From the NCBI GenBank assembly GCA_025757745.1, contig CP107217.1, forward strand, positions 930,001-994,000: a DNA stretch of 64,000 bases, in the 5' to 3' direction. How positions within the stretch are numbered: position 1 is the first letter of the stretch; each line of letters opens with the position of its first letter. This DNA comes from Coriobacteriaceae bacterium. GTDB lineage: Bacteria; Actinomycetota; Coriobacteriia; Coriobacteriales; Coriobacteriaceae. The notes under the pieces are model-generated. The model was not told the origin of the DNA and did no database searches. It worked only from the letters and a program-made list of their open reading frames with translations. A program made the position numbers and the translations under genes. Of the stretch, positions 51,552-60,217 are shown in pieces.

Positions 51552-52457
51552 ATGTCCGATTCCGTTGACACGACGGTCGATGCGACCTCGTCGCGCGAGC
51601 TCATCAAGCGTGCCCTTTCCCATGGCAAGAAGGGCCGCATCAACAAGGACCTGTCCAACAAGATTATGCTCGGCGTGTTTCGCGCCGCGGCCTATATCAC
51701 CACCCTGGTGTTGCTCGCCATCATCGCCTACGTGGTCATTAACGGTCTTCCGCATATCTCGCTCGACTTTATCTTCGGCTGGCCGCAGGGCGTAAACGCC
51801 GAGGGCGGCATTTGGCCCACGATCGTCTCGACTATCTACGTGACGGCACTCGCCATGCTCATCTGCACGCCGGTTGCCGTCTTGGCTGCGGTCTATCTGG
51901 CTGAATACGCCAAGCAGGGCAAGATTGTCGACATCATCCGCTATGCTGCCGATGCTCTGGCCTCGGTGCCTTCCATCGTTATGGGCCTCTTTGGTTACGC
52001 CTTGTTTGTTGAGGCCATGGGCCTGGGTCTTTCGATGGTTTCGGCCGCCCTGGCGCTGGCGCTTCTGATGCTGCCCATCGTCATGCGCACCACCGAGGAG
52101 GCAATCCGCGCCGTTCCGCGCTATATCCGTTGGGGCGCATATGGCCTGGGCGCCACCAAGTGGCAGGTCGTCTCCAAGATCGTGCTTCCTTCGGCCTTTG
52201 GCCGCATTGCCACCGGCATCGTCCTTGCCATCGGCCGCGCCATCGGCGAGACCGCGGTGGTGCTCTACACCATGGGTCAGGCCATCAACCTGCCCATATC
52301 GCCGTTCGATTCCGGTCGCCCCATGACCGTTCACCTCTATTTGCTTGCCAACGACGGCATCAACATGAACGCAGCCTACGGCACCGCGCTTTTGCTGATG
52401 GCGATTATTCTGGCCTTCAACCTGTTTGCGCGTTATCTGTCGCGCAAGCGCCGCTAG
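51552..52457 (+). CDS. pstA: Phosphate ABC transporter permease PstA
   Basis: PstA (301 residues) is the second Pst membrane subunit. It has six hydrophobic segments and the coupling motif GAYGLGATKWQVVSKIVLP near residue 195, then AIGRAIGETAVVLYTMG. It starts 3 bp after pstC. The first 40 residues are a charged cytoplasmic stretch. Confidence 0.94.
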   Translation: MSDSVDTTVDATSSRELIKRALSHGKKGRINKDLSNKIMLGVFRAAAYITTLVLLAIIAYVVINGLPHISLDFIFGWPQGVNAEGGIWPTIVSTIYVTALAMLICTPVAVLAAVYLAEYAKQGKIVDIIRYAADALASVPSIVMGLFGYALFVEAMGLGLSMVSAALALALLMLPIVMRTTEEAIRAVPRYIRWGAYGLGATKWQVVSKIVLPSAFGRIATGIVLAIGRAIGETAVVLYTMGQAINLPISPFDSGRPMTVHLYLLANDGINMNAAYGTALLLMAIILAFNLFARYLSRKRR

Positions 52458-52469
52458 TTAAGGAGTCCC

Positions 52470-53273
52470 ATGTCCGTCTATCAGTCCGCTCCCACGCCGG
52501 AGCAAGCGGCCATCACGGCCAAGGATTTCAACTTTTGGTACGGTGACTTTCATGCGCTGACGGGGCTCGACCTCAACATCGCCAAAAACGCCATCACCTC
52601 GTTTATCGGTCCTTCGGGCTGTGGTAAATCGACGTTTTTGCGCTGCATCAACCGTATGAACGACCTTATCGAGGGTACTCGCGTCGAGGGCACCATGACA
52701 CTCGACGGCAACGATATCTATGCCGAGGGCGTCGACCCGGTCGACCTTCGTCGCCGCGTGGGCATGATTTTTCAGCAGCCCAACCCGTTTCCCAAATCCA
52801 TCTACGAGAATGTCGCTTTTGGCCCTCGTCTGCAGGGCGTGACTAGCAAAAGCGACCTCGACGACATCGTGGAAGAATCGCTCAAGCGCGCCAACCTCTG
52901 GAAAGAGGTATCCAATCAGCTCAACAAGGATGGTTTGGCGCTCTCGGGCGGTCAACAGCAGCGTCTGTGCATCGCGCGTGTGCTTGCGGTGCAGCCCGAT
53001 GTCCTTCTGATGGACGAGCCCTGCTCCGCCATCGACCCCACGTCCGTATCTAAGGTCGAGGATCTGATGGCCGAGCTGGCGCCCGAGATGACGATCATCA
53101 TCGTCACGCATTCTATGCAGCAGGCCGCTCGCATTAGCGACTACACCGCATTTTTCTTGCAGGAAGTTGCCGGTGAGCCCGCCACGCTCATCGAGTATGG
53201 TCAAACCGACGCGATCTTCACCAGCCCGGTGGATTCGCGGACGGAAGACTATATCACCGGCCGCTTTGGCTGA
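52470..53273 (+). CDS. pstB: Phosphate ABC transporter ATPase PstB
   Basis: PstB (267 residues) powers phosphate import. It shows the Walker A motif GPSGCGKST near residue 49, Q-loop [17 protein letters not shown], the signature [16 protein letters not shown] near 153 and Walker [13 protein letters not shown] near 176. TAAGGAG precedes the ATG. phoU follows after a 92-bp gap with small dyads, which may allow separate control. Confidence 0.97.
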   Translation: MSVYQSAPTPEQAAITAKDFNFWYGDFHALTGLDLNIAKNAITSFIGPSGCGKSTFLRCINRMNDLIEGTRVEGTMTLDGNDIYAEGVDPVDLRRRVGMIFQQPNPFPKSIYENVAFGPRLQGVTSKSDLDDIVEESLKRANLWKEVSNQLNKDGLALSGGQQQRLCIARVLAVQPDVLLMDEPCSAIDPTSVSKVEDLMAELAPEMTIIIVTHSMQQAARISDYTAFFLQEVAGEPATLIEYGQTDAIFTSPVDSRTEDYITGRFG

Positions 53274-53365
53274 TCGGTGCGACTAGTCCCAAGCCGATCG
53301 GACCTGGTCCGGTGCGTATTCACTGTGCGGGCGGCATGACCGCACCCAACTGATTGGAGTGAACC

Positions 53366-54223
53366 ATGCGCAAACTGTTTTCCCGTCAGCTCATCGAGGC
53401 CCGTCACGAGATGTTGAGCATCTACGAGGCCGTTGATCTTGCCCTTCACGACGCCGTGAAGGCCTATGTGACCGACGACCGCAAGCTCGCCACTAAGACC
53501 AAGAAGCGCACGCTTTCGATTGATGCTCGCTGCGCCAACTTGGAGGCCGTGTGCTACAACCTGATCGCTACGCAGTCGCCGGTCGCCTCCGACTTCCGTT
53601 TGCTGCAGACGATTATCTACGTCGACTTTAACCTGCAGCGCATGACCGATAAGGTTCGCCAGATCTGCCGCGCCACGCGTCACATGGTCAAGGCCGACAT
53701 CTCGCTGCCTCAGGAGCTCGTCGGCACGGTTGAGGCCGAGGCCGAGGCCGTGTACCAGGTGCTGGGCTCGTCGCTGTCCGCGCTCGTCACCAACGACATG
53801 TCCATCATCTGCAACCTGGCCGTCGAGGACGAGCCGGTACATGCGGCGTACGAGAAGTTCTTCCGTACCTTTAACCGCATGGACACCGGCGATTTTATGG
53901 ACGACGACAGCAACTATGACGACCTGCGCCGTGCCATCATGGTTTCGCGCTACCTCGATCGCATTGCCTCGATTTCCATCGATGCCGCCTGCCGTCTGAC
54001 CTTCCTTTTGACCGGACAGCGTATGACTGCCGGCGATATCGCCCGTACGGATGAGGACGAGCTCGAGAGCATGCGCGTGCCTTCGGGCGAGGGCGTCATT
54101 ATGAGGCCCGCCGTGGATGCACGCTTTGTTGCCAAGGTGCCCGCTAACGAGGTGAGCGAGGGTCTTCGCTACCTGTTGGATCATCTTGAGGACGAGGATG
54201 ATGCCGAGGACGACGAGGACTAG
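53366..54223 (+). CDS. phoU: PhoU phosphate-signalling protein with acidic tail
   Basis: PhoU (285 residues, against about 220-240 in most relatives) is a helical-bundle protein that links Pst to the phosphate two-component system. Two PhoU repeats are visible: AVKAYVTDDRKLATKTKKRT and LIATQSPVASDFRLLQT in the first, and RAIMVSRYLDRIASISIDA in the second. The last 60 residues form an extension ending in EDEDDAEDDED. It closes the pst operon and is followed by a hairpin at 54264. Confidence 0.88.
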   Translation: MRKLFSRQLIEARHEMLSIYEAVDLALHDAVKAYVTDDRKLATKTKKRTLSIDARCANLEAVCYNLIATQSPVASDFRLLQTIIYVDFNLQRMTDKVRQICRATRHMVKADISLPQELVGTVEAEAEAVYQVLGSSLSALVTNDMSIICNLAVEDEPVHAAYEKFFRTFNRMDTGDFMDDDSNYDDLRRAIMVSRYLDRIASISIDAACRLTFLLTGQRMTAGDIARTDEDELESMRVPSGEGVIMRPAVDARFVAKVPANEVSEGLRYLLDHLEDEDDAEDDED

Positions 54224-54263
54224 GGCAGTCCCGTTCGTTGAGAGATTGTAAATACCTAAGGGT

Positions 54264-54291
54264 GCGCGGCCTTGCGGATGCGGGGCCGCGC
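54264..54291 (+). terminator. Hairpin after phoU
   Basis: GCGCGGCC (54264-54271) and GGCCGCGC (54284-54291) form a perfect stem followed by TCTTGCGTT. The T-run is poor, so termination may be partial. Confidence 0.6.
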
Positions 54292-54343
54292 TCTTGCGTT
54301 AGCATGGGACTACTTGTTGTGCTGTTAGCGGAGGCGATTGGCA

Positions 54344-55081
54344 ATGGATAACTATTTGAATGTAATGCGCGCTCGCCGCGAGCAGATACTCGAGCGTTTC
54401 TATGCCGCGCTCGATCGCGCCGGGAGGTCCCGCGATGCCGCGCGTCTGATTGCCGTGTCCAAGACCGTCGGCGTCGATGAGACCATCACGGCCATCCAGG
54501 TGGGGTATCGCCATTTTGCCGAGAACCGCCCTCAAGAGCTCGTCCGCAAACTCGCAGGTTTGGCGGAGCATCCGGAGCTGCCCGAGGTACGCTTTGATAT
54601 GATCGGCAACCTTCAGACCAACAAGATTAACGCGGTGTTGGGTTCGGCCGAGCTGATTCATTCGGTTGGTTCGCTTCATTTGGCGCAGGCGATCTCGAGC
54701 CGTGCCGTTCGCAAGATCGAAGCGGGCGAGCTTTCTGCTCCCCAACAGGTGCTGATCGAGGTCAACGTGAGCGGCGAGGAGTCCAAGGGCGGCTTTTCGC
54801 CCGATGAGATTCGTGGAGTTGCCGGCGAGCTTGCGGAACTTGAGGGAATTTGTGTGCAGGGCCTTATGACCATGGCCCCTCGCGGGAACAAGGATGTGGC
54901 ACGTCGCACCTTTGCCGGGCTGCGAGAGCTGAGGGATGAGCTGGAGGCGGCGCATCCCGATCTGAGGCTGCCCGAGCTTTCTTGCGGCATGAGCGAGGAC
55001 TTTGAGCCCGCCCTTGAGGAGGGCTCTACGCTCGTTCGCCTGGGCAGGGTAGTATTTAGCCCGGAGTTTGCAGTAAAATAG
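54344..55081 (+). CDS. YggS/PROSC family PLP homeostasis protein
   Basis: A 245-residue alanine-racemase-fold protein of the YggS/YlmE family that binds pyridoxal phosphate and controls its free level. The PLP lysine is in RLIAVSKTVGVDETITA near residue 42; FAENRPQELVRKL, FDMIGNLQTNKI and SCGMSEDFEPALEEGST are family motifs. The ATG at 54344 sits 9 bp after GGAGG; the in-frame TTG at 54338 is too close. As in many Gram-positives it heads a yggS-sepF-yggT-divIVA group. Confidence 0.92.
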   Translation: MDNYLNVMRARREQILERFYAALDRAGRSRDAARLIAVSKTVGVDETITAIQVGYRHFAENRPQELVRKLAGLAEHPELPEVRFDMIGNLQTNKINAVLGSAELIHSVGSLHLAQAISSRAVRKIEAGELSAPQQVLIEVNVSGEESKGGFSPDEIRGVAGELAELEGICVQGLMTMAPRGNKDVARRTFAGLRELRDELEAAHPDLRLPELSCGMSEDFEPALEEGSTLVRLGRVVFSPEFAVK

Positions 55082-55141
55082 GGCTCTGAAGTGCGCACTG
55101 GTTTACAGAGCGCCTGCACTAAACCGTGAGAGGACACAACC

Positions 55142-55867
55142 ATGGGCTTCCTTGACGAGATTAAAAATAAGATGCACCTGGGCGGCCAGCAAGGTTACGA
55201 CCAGGGCTATGACCAGGATGACGACTACGGCTACGATGACGGCTACGATGATGGCTATCAGAACAACGGCTACAGCGGCGCCTCGGGCGAGGGCTTCTAT
55301 ACCCAGGACGAGCCGAGTAACGGCCTGCTGGGCCAGACACGCCGCGGTGAGGCCGAGTCGGTCGCCGTGTATACGCGCTCCGGCCAGCTGGTCGGCGATG
55401 ACTCGCGTCATGCAACGACATACAATCCGCCGTCGCGTTCTCAGGATAGTGCCGCAGGCGGCTATCGCCCCGGCGCTTACGACACGCCGTCGAGCTATGC
55501 CGAGAGCGCCCGTGCTCGTGCCGCGGCACCTGCGCCCGCTTCTGCGCCGAGCGACGCCTCGGCCTATGCAAACAACATCATTAACGCCACGCCGCAGCTG
55601 CCTGCCTATGTCCTGCGCCCTGAGAGCTATGACGATGTCGAGACCGTTGTCCGCCGCGTGCGCACCAAGCAGCCCGTTGCGCTGATTTTTGTTGGCGTTC
55701 GCACCGAGGTCGCCAAGCGTGTCCTGGACTTTAGCTATGGCTTTGCCTGCGGCCTGGGCGCTACGGTCAAAGAGGTGGGCGATCGCGTGTTTATGGTGCT
55801 GCCCGCCGGCTGCGAGGTCAAGGATTCGGACCTCAAGAAGCTGCGCGCCGACGGCTACCTTAAGTAA
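55142..55867 (+). CDS. sepF: Cell division protein SepF with Tyr/Gly-rich linker
   Basis: SepF (241 residues) anchors FtsZ to the membrane. The N-terminal amphipathic helix is MGFLDEIKNKMHLGG; the C-terminal FtsZ-binding domain covers about residues 150-241 (PAYVLRPESYDDVETVVRRV, then LDFSYGFACGLGATVKEVGDRVFMVLP). Between them lies an unusually long low-complexity linker that includes a Gly-Tyr-Asp/Gln-rich block at about residues 17-45. It is followed in the same frame by yggT. Confidence 0.92.
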   Translation: MGFLDEIKNKMHLGGQQGYDQGYDQDDDYGYDDGYDDGYQNNGYSGASGEGFYTQDEPSNGLLGQTRRGEAESVAVYTRSGQLVGDDSRHATTYNPPSRSQDSAAGGYRPGAYDTPSSYAESARARAAAPAPASAPSDASAYANNIINATPQLPAYVLRPESYDDVETVVRRVRTKQPVALIFVGVRTEVAKRVLDFSYGFACGLGATVKEVGDRVFMVLPAGCEVKDSDLKKLRADGYLK

Positions 55868-55888
55868 ACCCAAGACGAGGAGATTCTC

Positions 55889-56170
55889 ATCAACATCTAC
55901 ACCATTGTCCAGCTGGTCAACACGCTGTTCAACTTCTACTCCACACTTATTGTGGTCTATTGCTTTATGACGTGGATTCCCATGAAGCAGGGCGGCCTGC
56001 TGCAGGATATCGCCGCGGTGCTCGATAGCGTCTGCGGTCCGTGGCTCAACCTGTTTCGTCGGTTTATTCCGCCGATGGGCGGCGTTGATTTTTCGCCGGT
56101 CGTTGCGATTATTGCGTTGCAGTTGGTGCAGAGGCTGATTCTGCAGCTTCTTATAGGTATACTCGTATAG
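55889..56170 (+). CDS. YggT family membrane protein with apparent ATC start
   Basis: A 93-residue YggT-family protein with two membrane segments (LVNTLFNFYSTLIVVYCFMTWIP and VVAIIALQLVQRLILQLLIGIL) and FRRFIPPMGGVDFSPVVA between them. The first ATG, GTG or TTG after the sepF stop is the GTG at 55952, which would remove half of the first membrane segment. GAGGAG (55877-55882) is 6 bp before ATC 55889, which restores the family N-terminus (NIYTIVQLVNTLFNF). A non-canonical ATC (or ATT at 55883) start is therefore likely, unless the assembly has an error. Confidence 0.75.
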   Translation: MNIYTIVQLVNTLFNFYSTLIVVYCFMTWIPMKQGGLLQDIAAVLDSVCGPWLNLFRRFIPPMGGVDFSPVVAIIALQLVQRLILQLLIGILV

Positions 56171-56232
56171 TACTGGCTCAGTAACTTACGTCGGGCGCCC
56201 GGCGCCAAGGCGATGATAAAGGAGAACTTGTT

Positions 56233-56910
56233 ATGGCTATTACCCCTGCTGACATCCAGGCTCAGACTTTCTCTGAGGCCAAGCGCGGCTATGATCCCGC
56301 CGAGGTCGACGTCTTTTTGGAGACGCTGTCCTCCGAGGTTGACGCTATGCTTGCCAAGATTGTCGATCTTAAGGGTCGTCTGACTGCCACCGAGCAGCAG
56401 CTTGCCGACACGCAGGCCCAGCTTGCCCAGGCTCAGGACGCTGCCGCTCAGGCCGTTCCCGCCGCTCCTGTGGCCGCTCCCGCACCCGACTTCTCCGCTC
56501 AGGAGCGCCAGATCTCCGCTGCGCTGATTGCTGCCCAGCAGACCGCCGAGGGCATCGTCAACGATGCCAACGAGAACGCTGAGCGCATCCGCAACGAAGC
56601 CGACGCCAAGGCCCGCGAGGTCATCCGTCAGGCCCTGACCGAGAAGCAGGCCGAGCTCGAGGAGATCGACCGTCTGAAGGCTTCCCGTGAGGAGTTCAAA
56701 GCCGAGTACCTCAAGCTCATCCAGCACTTCATGGACGATGCGCAGAATTCCTTCCCGTCCGACCTTATGGCCTCCACGCCGGTCGGTTCTGCGGCTTCTC
56801 CTGCAGTGACCGTTCCCGCCGCCGAGCCGCTGCCTGTCGCTGATCCGGTTGTCCCCGTGGCTGACCCCTTCGCCCCGATCGACAACTTTGCCGCCGACGA
56901 CCTGGACTAG
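56233..56910 (+). CDS. DivIVA domain protein
   Basis: A 225-residue DivIVA-like scaffold protein (Wag31 relative) that marks cell poles or septa. The N-terminal membrane-binding domain is ITPADIQAQTFSEAKRGYDP, then AEVDVFLETLSSEVDAML. A coiled coil with an Ala/Pro-rich break covers about residues 40-160. The last 50 residues are Pro/Ala/Val-rich. AAAGGAG precedes the ATG. It closes the group with a terminator at 56941. Confidence 0.9.
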   Translation: MAITPADIQAQTFSEAKRGYDPAEVDVFLETLSSEVDAMLAKIVDLKGRLTATEQQLADTQAQLAQAQDAAAQAVPAAPVAAPAPDFSAQERQISAALIAAQQTAEGIVNDANENAERIRNEADAKAREVIRQALTEKQAELEEIDRLKASREEFKAEYLKLIQHFMDDAQNSFPSDLMASTPVGSAASPAVTVPAAEPLPVADPVVPVADPFAPIDNFAADDLD

Positions 56911-56940
56911 CGCCAGAGCTACAATCTCGTGTCCTTAAGA

Positions 56941-56968
56941 GGAGCTCGCACCTGCGGGCTCCTTTTTT
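56941..56968 (+). terminator. Terminator after divIVA
   Basis: GGAGCTCGC pairs with GCGGGCTCC and is followed by TTTTTT. Confidence 0.85.
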
Positions 56969-56997
56969 GTGGCTGCATACGGGTTGGGAAACAAAAC

Positions 56998-57034
56998 GCC
57001 GAGCTCTGCGTACGATAGGGCAGAACTCGGCGAA
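56998..57034 (-). terminator. Hairpin behind the nitroreductase gene
   Basis: CGCCGAGCTCTGC pairs with GGCAGAACTCGGCG with a single bulge. It lies 44 bp behind the nitroreductase stop and on that strand is followed by TTTTGTTTCCC, which fits a terminator. Confidence 0.65.
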
Positions 57035-57077
57035 AGGGTGCGCGGTAAAAGGTAGATTTTAGGGCATGTGCCAAAAA

Positions 57078-57629
57078 CTACTTGAGGAGGAAGTCGGAGA
57101 GGGGAATGGTGCGGGCATCGCGATGCTCGGGATCGGCGATGTGGTCGGCAGGATAGCCGCAGACGAGCATGTGATAGGGATAGACGCCCTCGGGCAGGTT
57201 GAACCGCTCTCGGGCTAGCTCGGGCTTAAAATGGCATACCCAACACGTTCCCAGACCCTGCTCCTCGGCCTCCATCATCATTTGATCGCAAACAATCGAG
57301 GTGTCGATAGCGCTGGAGTTCATCTGGTCATAGGGGCGAACCCAAGCGTCGTCGGTAACGCTGCAAATGAGGAAGATGAGCGGAGCGCCAAAGATGGACC
57401 CATCACGAGCAAACCGAGGCTGACAAGCAGCCGCCTTCTCCAAAAGCTCGGGCGTATCCAACACCATCACACGGGTTGGATGATTATTACAAGCAGAAGG
57501 AGCAATACGCCCAGCCTCAACAATGACATCCACCACAGCCTGCTCAACAGAACGATCCTCAAAAGAACGACAAGAATGCCGAGCCCGAGCCAAATCCAAA
57601 TAACTCACAACCAAGCCCTCCAAATTCAA
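57078..57629 (-). CDS. Nitroreductase family protein
   Basis: A 183-residue FMN-dependent nitroreductase-like protein. ARARHSCRSFEDRSVEQAVV near the start, RIAPSACNNHPTRVMVLD near residue 43 and EEQGLGTCWVCHFKP near 125 are family motifs. Physiological substrate is unknown. Codon use shifts within the gene: the first roughly 70 codons favour T- and G-ending codons such as TTG and GCT, the rest favour C-ending ones. Confidence 0.85.
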   Translation of the reverse strand: MNLEGLVVSYLDLARARHSCRSFEDRSVEQAVVDVIVEAGRIAPSACNNHPTRVMVLDTPELLEKAAACQPRFARDGSIFGAPLIFLICSVTDDAWVRPYDQMNSSAIDTSIVCDQMMMEAEEQGLGTCWVCHFKPELARERFNLPEGVYPYHMLVCGYPADHIADPEHRDARTIPLSDFLLK

Positions 57630-57889
57630 CGAATCAAACCAAAGTAAATCAAAAGGTACCCAAAGCTACGCTCGGCCAAACGCTCAGTGCAGCCCCAAAG
57701 TATCCAATCGGGCATAAAAGGCCGTATCAGCCAGACCCCCATTGCATTCTAACCATCAGCCAAAGTTCCCAATGGTGGTACGTAAGGCGAAGGGCCGGCA
57801 CCTGTTTACTTTCGAACGACTCTGCCGCGCAGCCGGAGTGAGAAAGCAAACAGGTGCCGGCCCTTCGCCGCCGGGACACGTACCCCCAA
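57630..57889. other. Intergenic region with an A/C-rich stretch and a long palindrome
   Basis: About 100 bp upstream of the nitroreductase gene are rich in A and C on the plus strand. The rest includes the palindrome at 57786-57869. No gene is visible. Confidence 0.65.
57786..57869. repeat. Long palindrome behind the DUF47 gene
   Basis: Perfect 22-bp arms (57786-57807 and 57848-57869) continue after one mismatch into CTTTC and GAAAG, so 28 bp can pair around a 28-nt loop. Read on the minus strand the inner part starts with GTTTGCT, as the cores of the elements at 12948 and 13151 do. It begins 20 bp behind the DUF47 stop codon and lacks a T-run. Confidence 0.8.
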
Positions 57890-58513
57890 TTAACTGTTCT
57901 TCATGACAATCGAATCCACGACATCAGCCACATTCTCGCAGCAGTCGGCGCAGTACTCCAGGAAAGCGTAGACGTCACGCCAGGCGATGACCTCGAGCGG
58001 GTCCTTGCCATTGACGTGCAGGTTGCGCATAGCGTTGATGTAGAGCTCATCGGCCTCGGACTCAATGGTGTTGATCTGGATGACCAGCTCGCGCAGGGTC
58101 TTGGACTTGCGGTAATTAGGCAGCTCGACCATAAGGTCCTTCATGGCGCGGCAGGCGTCGGTCACCTTGTGGGCGATGACAATGGCATCGGGGTGGATGC
58201 TCTGGATGTTGGTGAAGTAGACGCGCTGCACGACGCCCTCGATACGGTCAAGCACGGTGTCGAGCGAGCAGCTCATCAGGTCCAGATCCTCGCGCTCAAG
58301 CGGGGTGATAAAGGCAGTGAGCAGGGCATCCTCGAGCTCATGGTGCTTCTTGTCGGCCGCATGCTCAATCGCATGCATCTCTTCGAGCATGCCGTGGATC
58401 TGCGCGGGATCAAAGTTCTCAAAAATCCTGATGAGCAACTCTGCGGCCTGGACAGCAAGGTCGGCGCAGGCGACGTAGTTGTCAAAGTAGAACGAATCGG
58501 GTTTCTTTGCCAT
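57890..58513 (-). CDS. DUF47 family (PhoU-like) protein
   Basis: A 207-residue helical protein of the DUF47/PhoU-like family, usually encoded with Pit transporters and thought to regulate them. EEMHAIEHAADKKHHELEDALLTAFITPLEREDL near residues 45-78 is the family core with the metal-binding acidic and histidine residues; LRELVIQINTIESEADEL near 143 is the second repeat. It is 67 bp downstream of pit on the same strand. Confidence 0.9.
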   Translation of the reverse strand: MAKKPDSFYFDNYVACADLAVQAAELLIRIFENFDPAQIHGMLEEMHAIEHAADKKHHELEDALLTAFITPLEREDLDLMSCSLDTVLDRIEGVVQRVYFTNIQSIHPDAIVIAHKVTDACRAMKDLMVELPNYRKSKTLRELVIQINTIESEADELYINAMRNLHVNGKDPLEVIAWRDVYAFLEYCADCCENVADVVDSIVMKNS

Positions 58514-58580
58514 GAGTGGGTCCTTTCGAGGCGAAGACGGGTGGGCGAGGTATTGCGGTCCGGATGGCCGTTCGGTTTGA

Positions 58581-59630
58581 CTAGATGAACATCATGAACA
58601 GCTTGGCCATGACAAAGCTGATGAGTCCACAAGCGGGGAAGGTGAAGAACCACGTGAACATCATGTCCTTGACCACGCCGAAGTTGATGGCCGAGAGGCG
58701 CTTGACGGCGCCGACACCCATAATGGCGCAGGTTTTGATGTGGGTGGAGGATACGGGGATGCCGGTAAGGGTGGCAAGTAGCAGGTTCGCGGCGCCCGCC
58801 AGGTCGGCGGAGAAGCCCTGGTACTTTTCGAGCTTGACCATGCTCTGACCGACAGACTTGATGATGCGCTCACCGCCCACGCTGGTGCCGATACCCATAG
58901 TGGCCGAGCACAGCAGCATAATCCAGATGGGGATGCCGGCATCGCCGACGCTCGTCTGGCCGCTGGCGAAGGCCACTCCTAAAAAGAGCACGCCGATGAA
59001 CTTCTGTCCATCCTGCGCGCCGTGCATGAAGCTCATGGCCGCAGCGCTCGCGATCTGAGCGTATTTAAAGAAGACGTTGGCACGTCGCCTGTTGGCGGCG
59101 GCGAAAAGAATCGAGACGAGCTTGCACAGGACCCAGCCCATGACAAAGCCCAGGCCGATGGAGAGCGCCAAGCCGTAGATGACCTTCATCCACTCGTGGA
59201 CGTTGACGCTGCTCGCGCCGCCGAGGGCGATTGCGGCACCGGTCAGGCCGGCGATAAGGCTGTGGCTTTGCGAGGTAGGGATGCCAAAACGCGATGCCGT
59301 GGCGCCGTAGACGACGATGGAGAACAGCGCCGCGCAGAGGCATGCGAGCGCCATGGTGCTGTTTCCGCCAAAGTCGACGATATGTGAGATGGTGTTGGCG
59401 ACGCTCGCGTTAAAGTGCGTCATGATGAGCACGCCGAGGAAGTTGAATGCGGCGCTCATGAGAATGGCGGCGCGGGCGGGCATGCAGCGCGTGGTGACAC
59501 AGGTCGCGATGGCGTTGGGCGCGTCGGTCCATCCGTTGACGAAGATAGCGCCGAGTGCGAGGATCACGGTGACGGCAAGGACTGGGTTCGACACAATTTG
59601 GCCGAGGAAGGCTGAGAACGTTACGTCCAT
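58581..59630 (-). CDS. pit: Inorganic phosphate transporter, Pit family
   Basis: A 349-residue low-affinity phosphate:cation symporter with about ten membrane segments. The signature GWTDAPNAIATCVTTRCMPAR near residue 33 and SFMHGAQDGQKFIGV near 203 are the two repeated Pit motifs. It is paired with the DUF47 gene, and it complements the high-affinity pst system 5 kb away. There is no obvious PHO box before it. Confidence 0.93.
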   Translation of the reverse strand: MDVTFSAFLGQIVSNPVLAVTVILALGAIFVNGWTDAPNAIATCVTTRCMPARAAILMSAAFNFLGVLIMTHFNASVANTISHIVDFGGNSTMALACLCAALFSIVVYGATASRFGIPTSQSHSLIAGLTGAAIALGGASSVNVHEWMKVIYGLALSIGLGFVMGWVLCKLVSILFAAANRRRANVFFKYAQIASAAAMSFMHGAQDGQKFIGVLFLGVAFASGQTSVGDAGIPIWIMLLCSATMGIGTSVGGERIIKSVGQSMVKLEKYQGFSADLAGAANLLLATLTGIPVSSTHIKTCAIMGVGAVKRLSAINFGVVKDMMFTWFFTFPACGLISFVMAKLFMMFI

Positions 59631-59857
59631 ATATGGGCTTTCTCGAAGTTTGCAGGCACGTTACAAAAACATGATAAATCGTATCACCTCCTGCGGGTTT
59701 CTTTACCGAGTTCTGATGGGAGAAGTGAATTTTTTGGCACTAACATTGAATATTTGCCCTGTTGACCGCGGGTGTTCTTTTTGCTAGCACGCCATGAGGA
59801 CACGTGCGCGCCCCAACATCCCAAAACCACAGCCTGTTCGCTTTACAATGTGCAAAC

Positions 59858-60217
59858 ATGCGTTCGATAATAGGAGGCATGGAATATCGACAGACAGATG
59901 GTAAAACTCGACGCGTGCACAAGCAGTATGTGGACGTCGTGGCTCGCATCCTCGCGGGCGGACAGGTCGTGCCGGTTACCGTCTGCTGGGTCGATGGTCG
60001 TTGCTTTACGATTGACGAGATTGTCTCGTCCACCGGTTTTGGCCTGACGGTCCACGGCATTCGTACGGCGACTTATAAGGTTCGTTTTGGCGGACATGCG
60101 ACCGAACTGTATCTGGAAGAACAGGCACGCGAGCGACCGGATGGCTCGCAGACTCATCTGATGCGTTGGTGGGTGTGGGCGTTCGACCGGACGCTCGAGA
60201 GCGAGCGTCGCAGGTAA
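59858..60217 (+). CDS. Small conserved protein, possibly DUF6504-like
   Basis: A protein of 119 residues (or 112 from ATG 59879) with no membrane segment. KQYVDVVARILAGGQVVPVT, then VCWVDGRCFTIDEIVSSTGF and TATYKVRFGGHATELYLEE suggest a small beta-rich fold resembling actinobacterial DUF6504 proteins; this is a weak recognition. AGGAGG touches the ATG at 59879 and is too close to serve it. TACAAT at 59844-59849 lies 8 bp before ATG 59858, so a leaderless message is possible. Function unknown. Confidence 0.55.
   Translation: MRSIIGGMEYRQTDGKTRRVHKQYVDVVARILAGGQVVPVTVCWVDGRCFTIDEIVSSTGFGLTVHGIRTATYKVRFGGHATELYLEEQARERPDGSQTHLMRWWVWAFDRTLESERRR

Noticed and set aside
52326..52336. GACCGTTCACC inside pstA, resembling the arc motif
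   Set aside because: It is a single copy within a coding sequence, without the 21-bp partner; probably chance.
55142..56170. SepF-YggT fusion by readthrough
   Set aside because: yggT is in the same frame as sepF, but a TAA separates them and a ribosome binding site precedes ATC 55889; separate translation is simpler.
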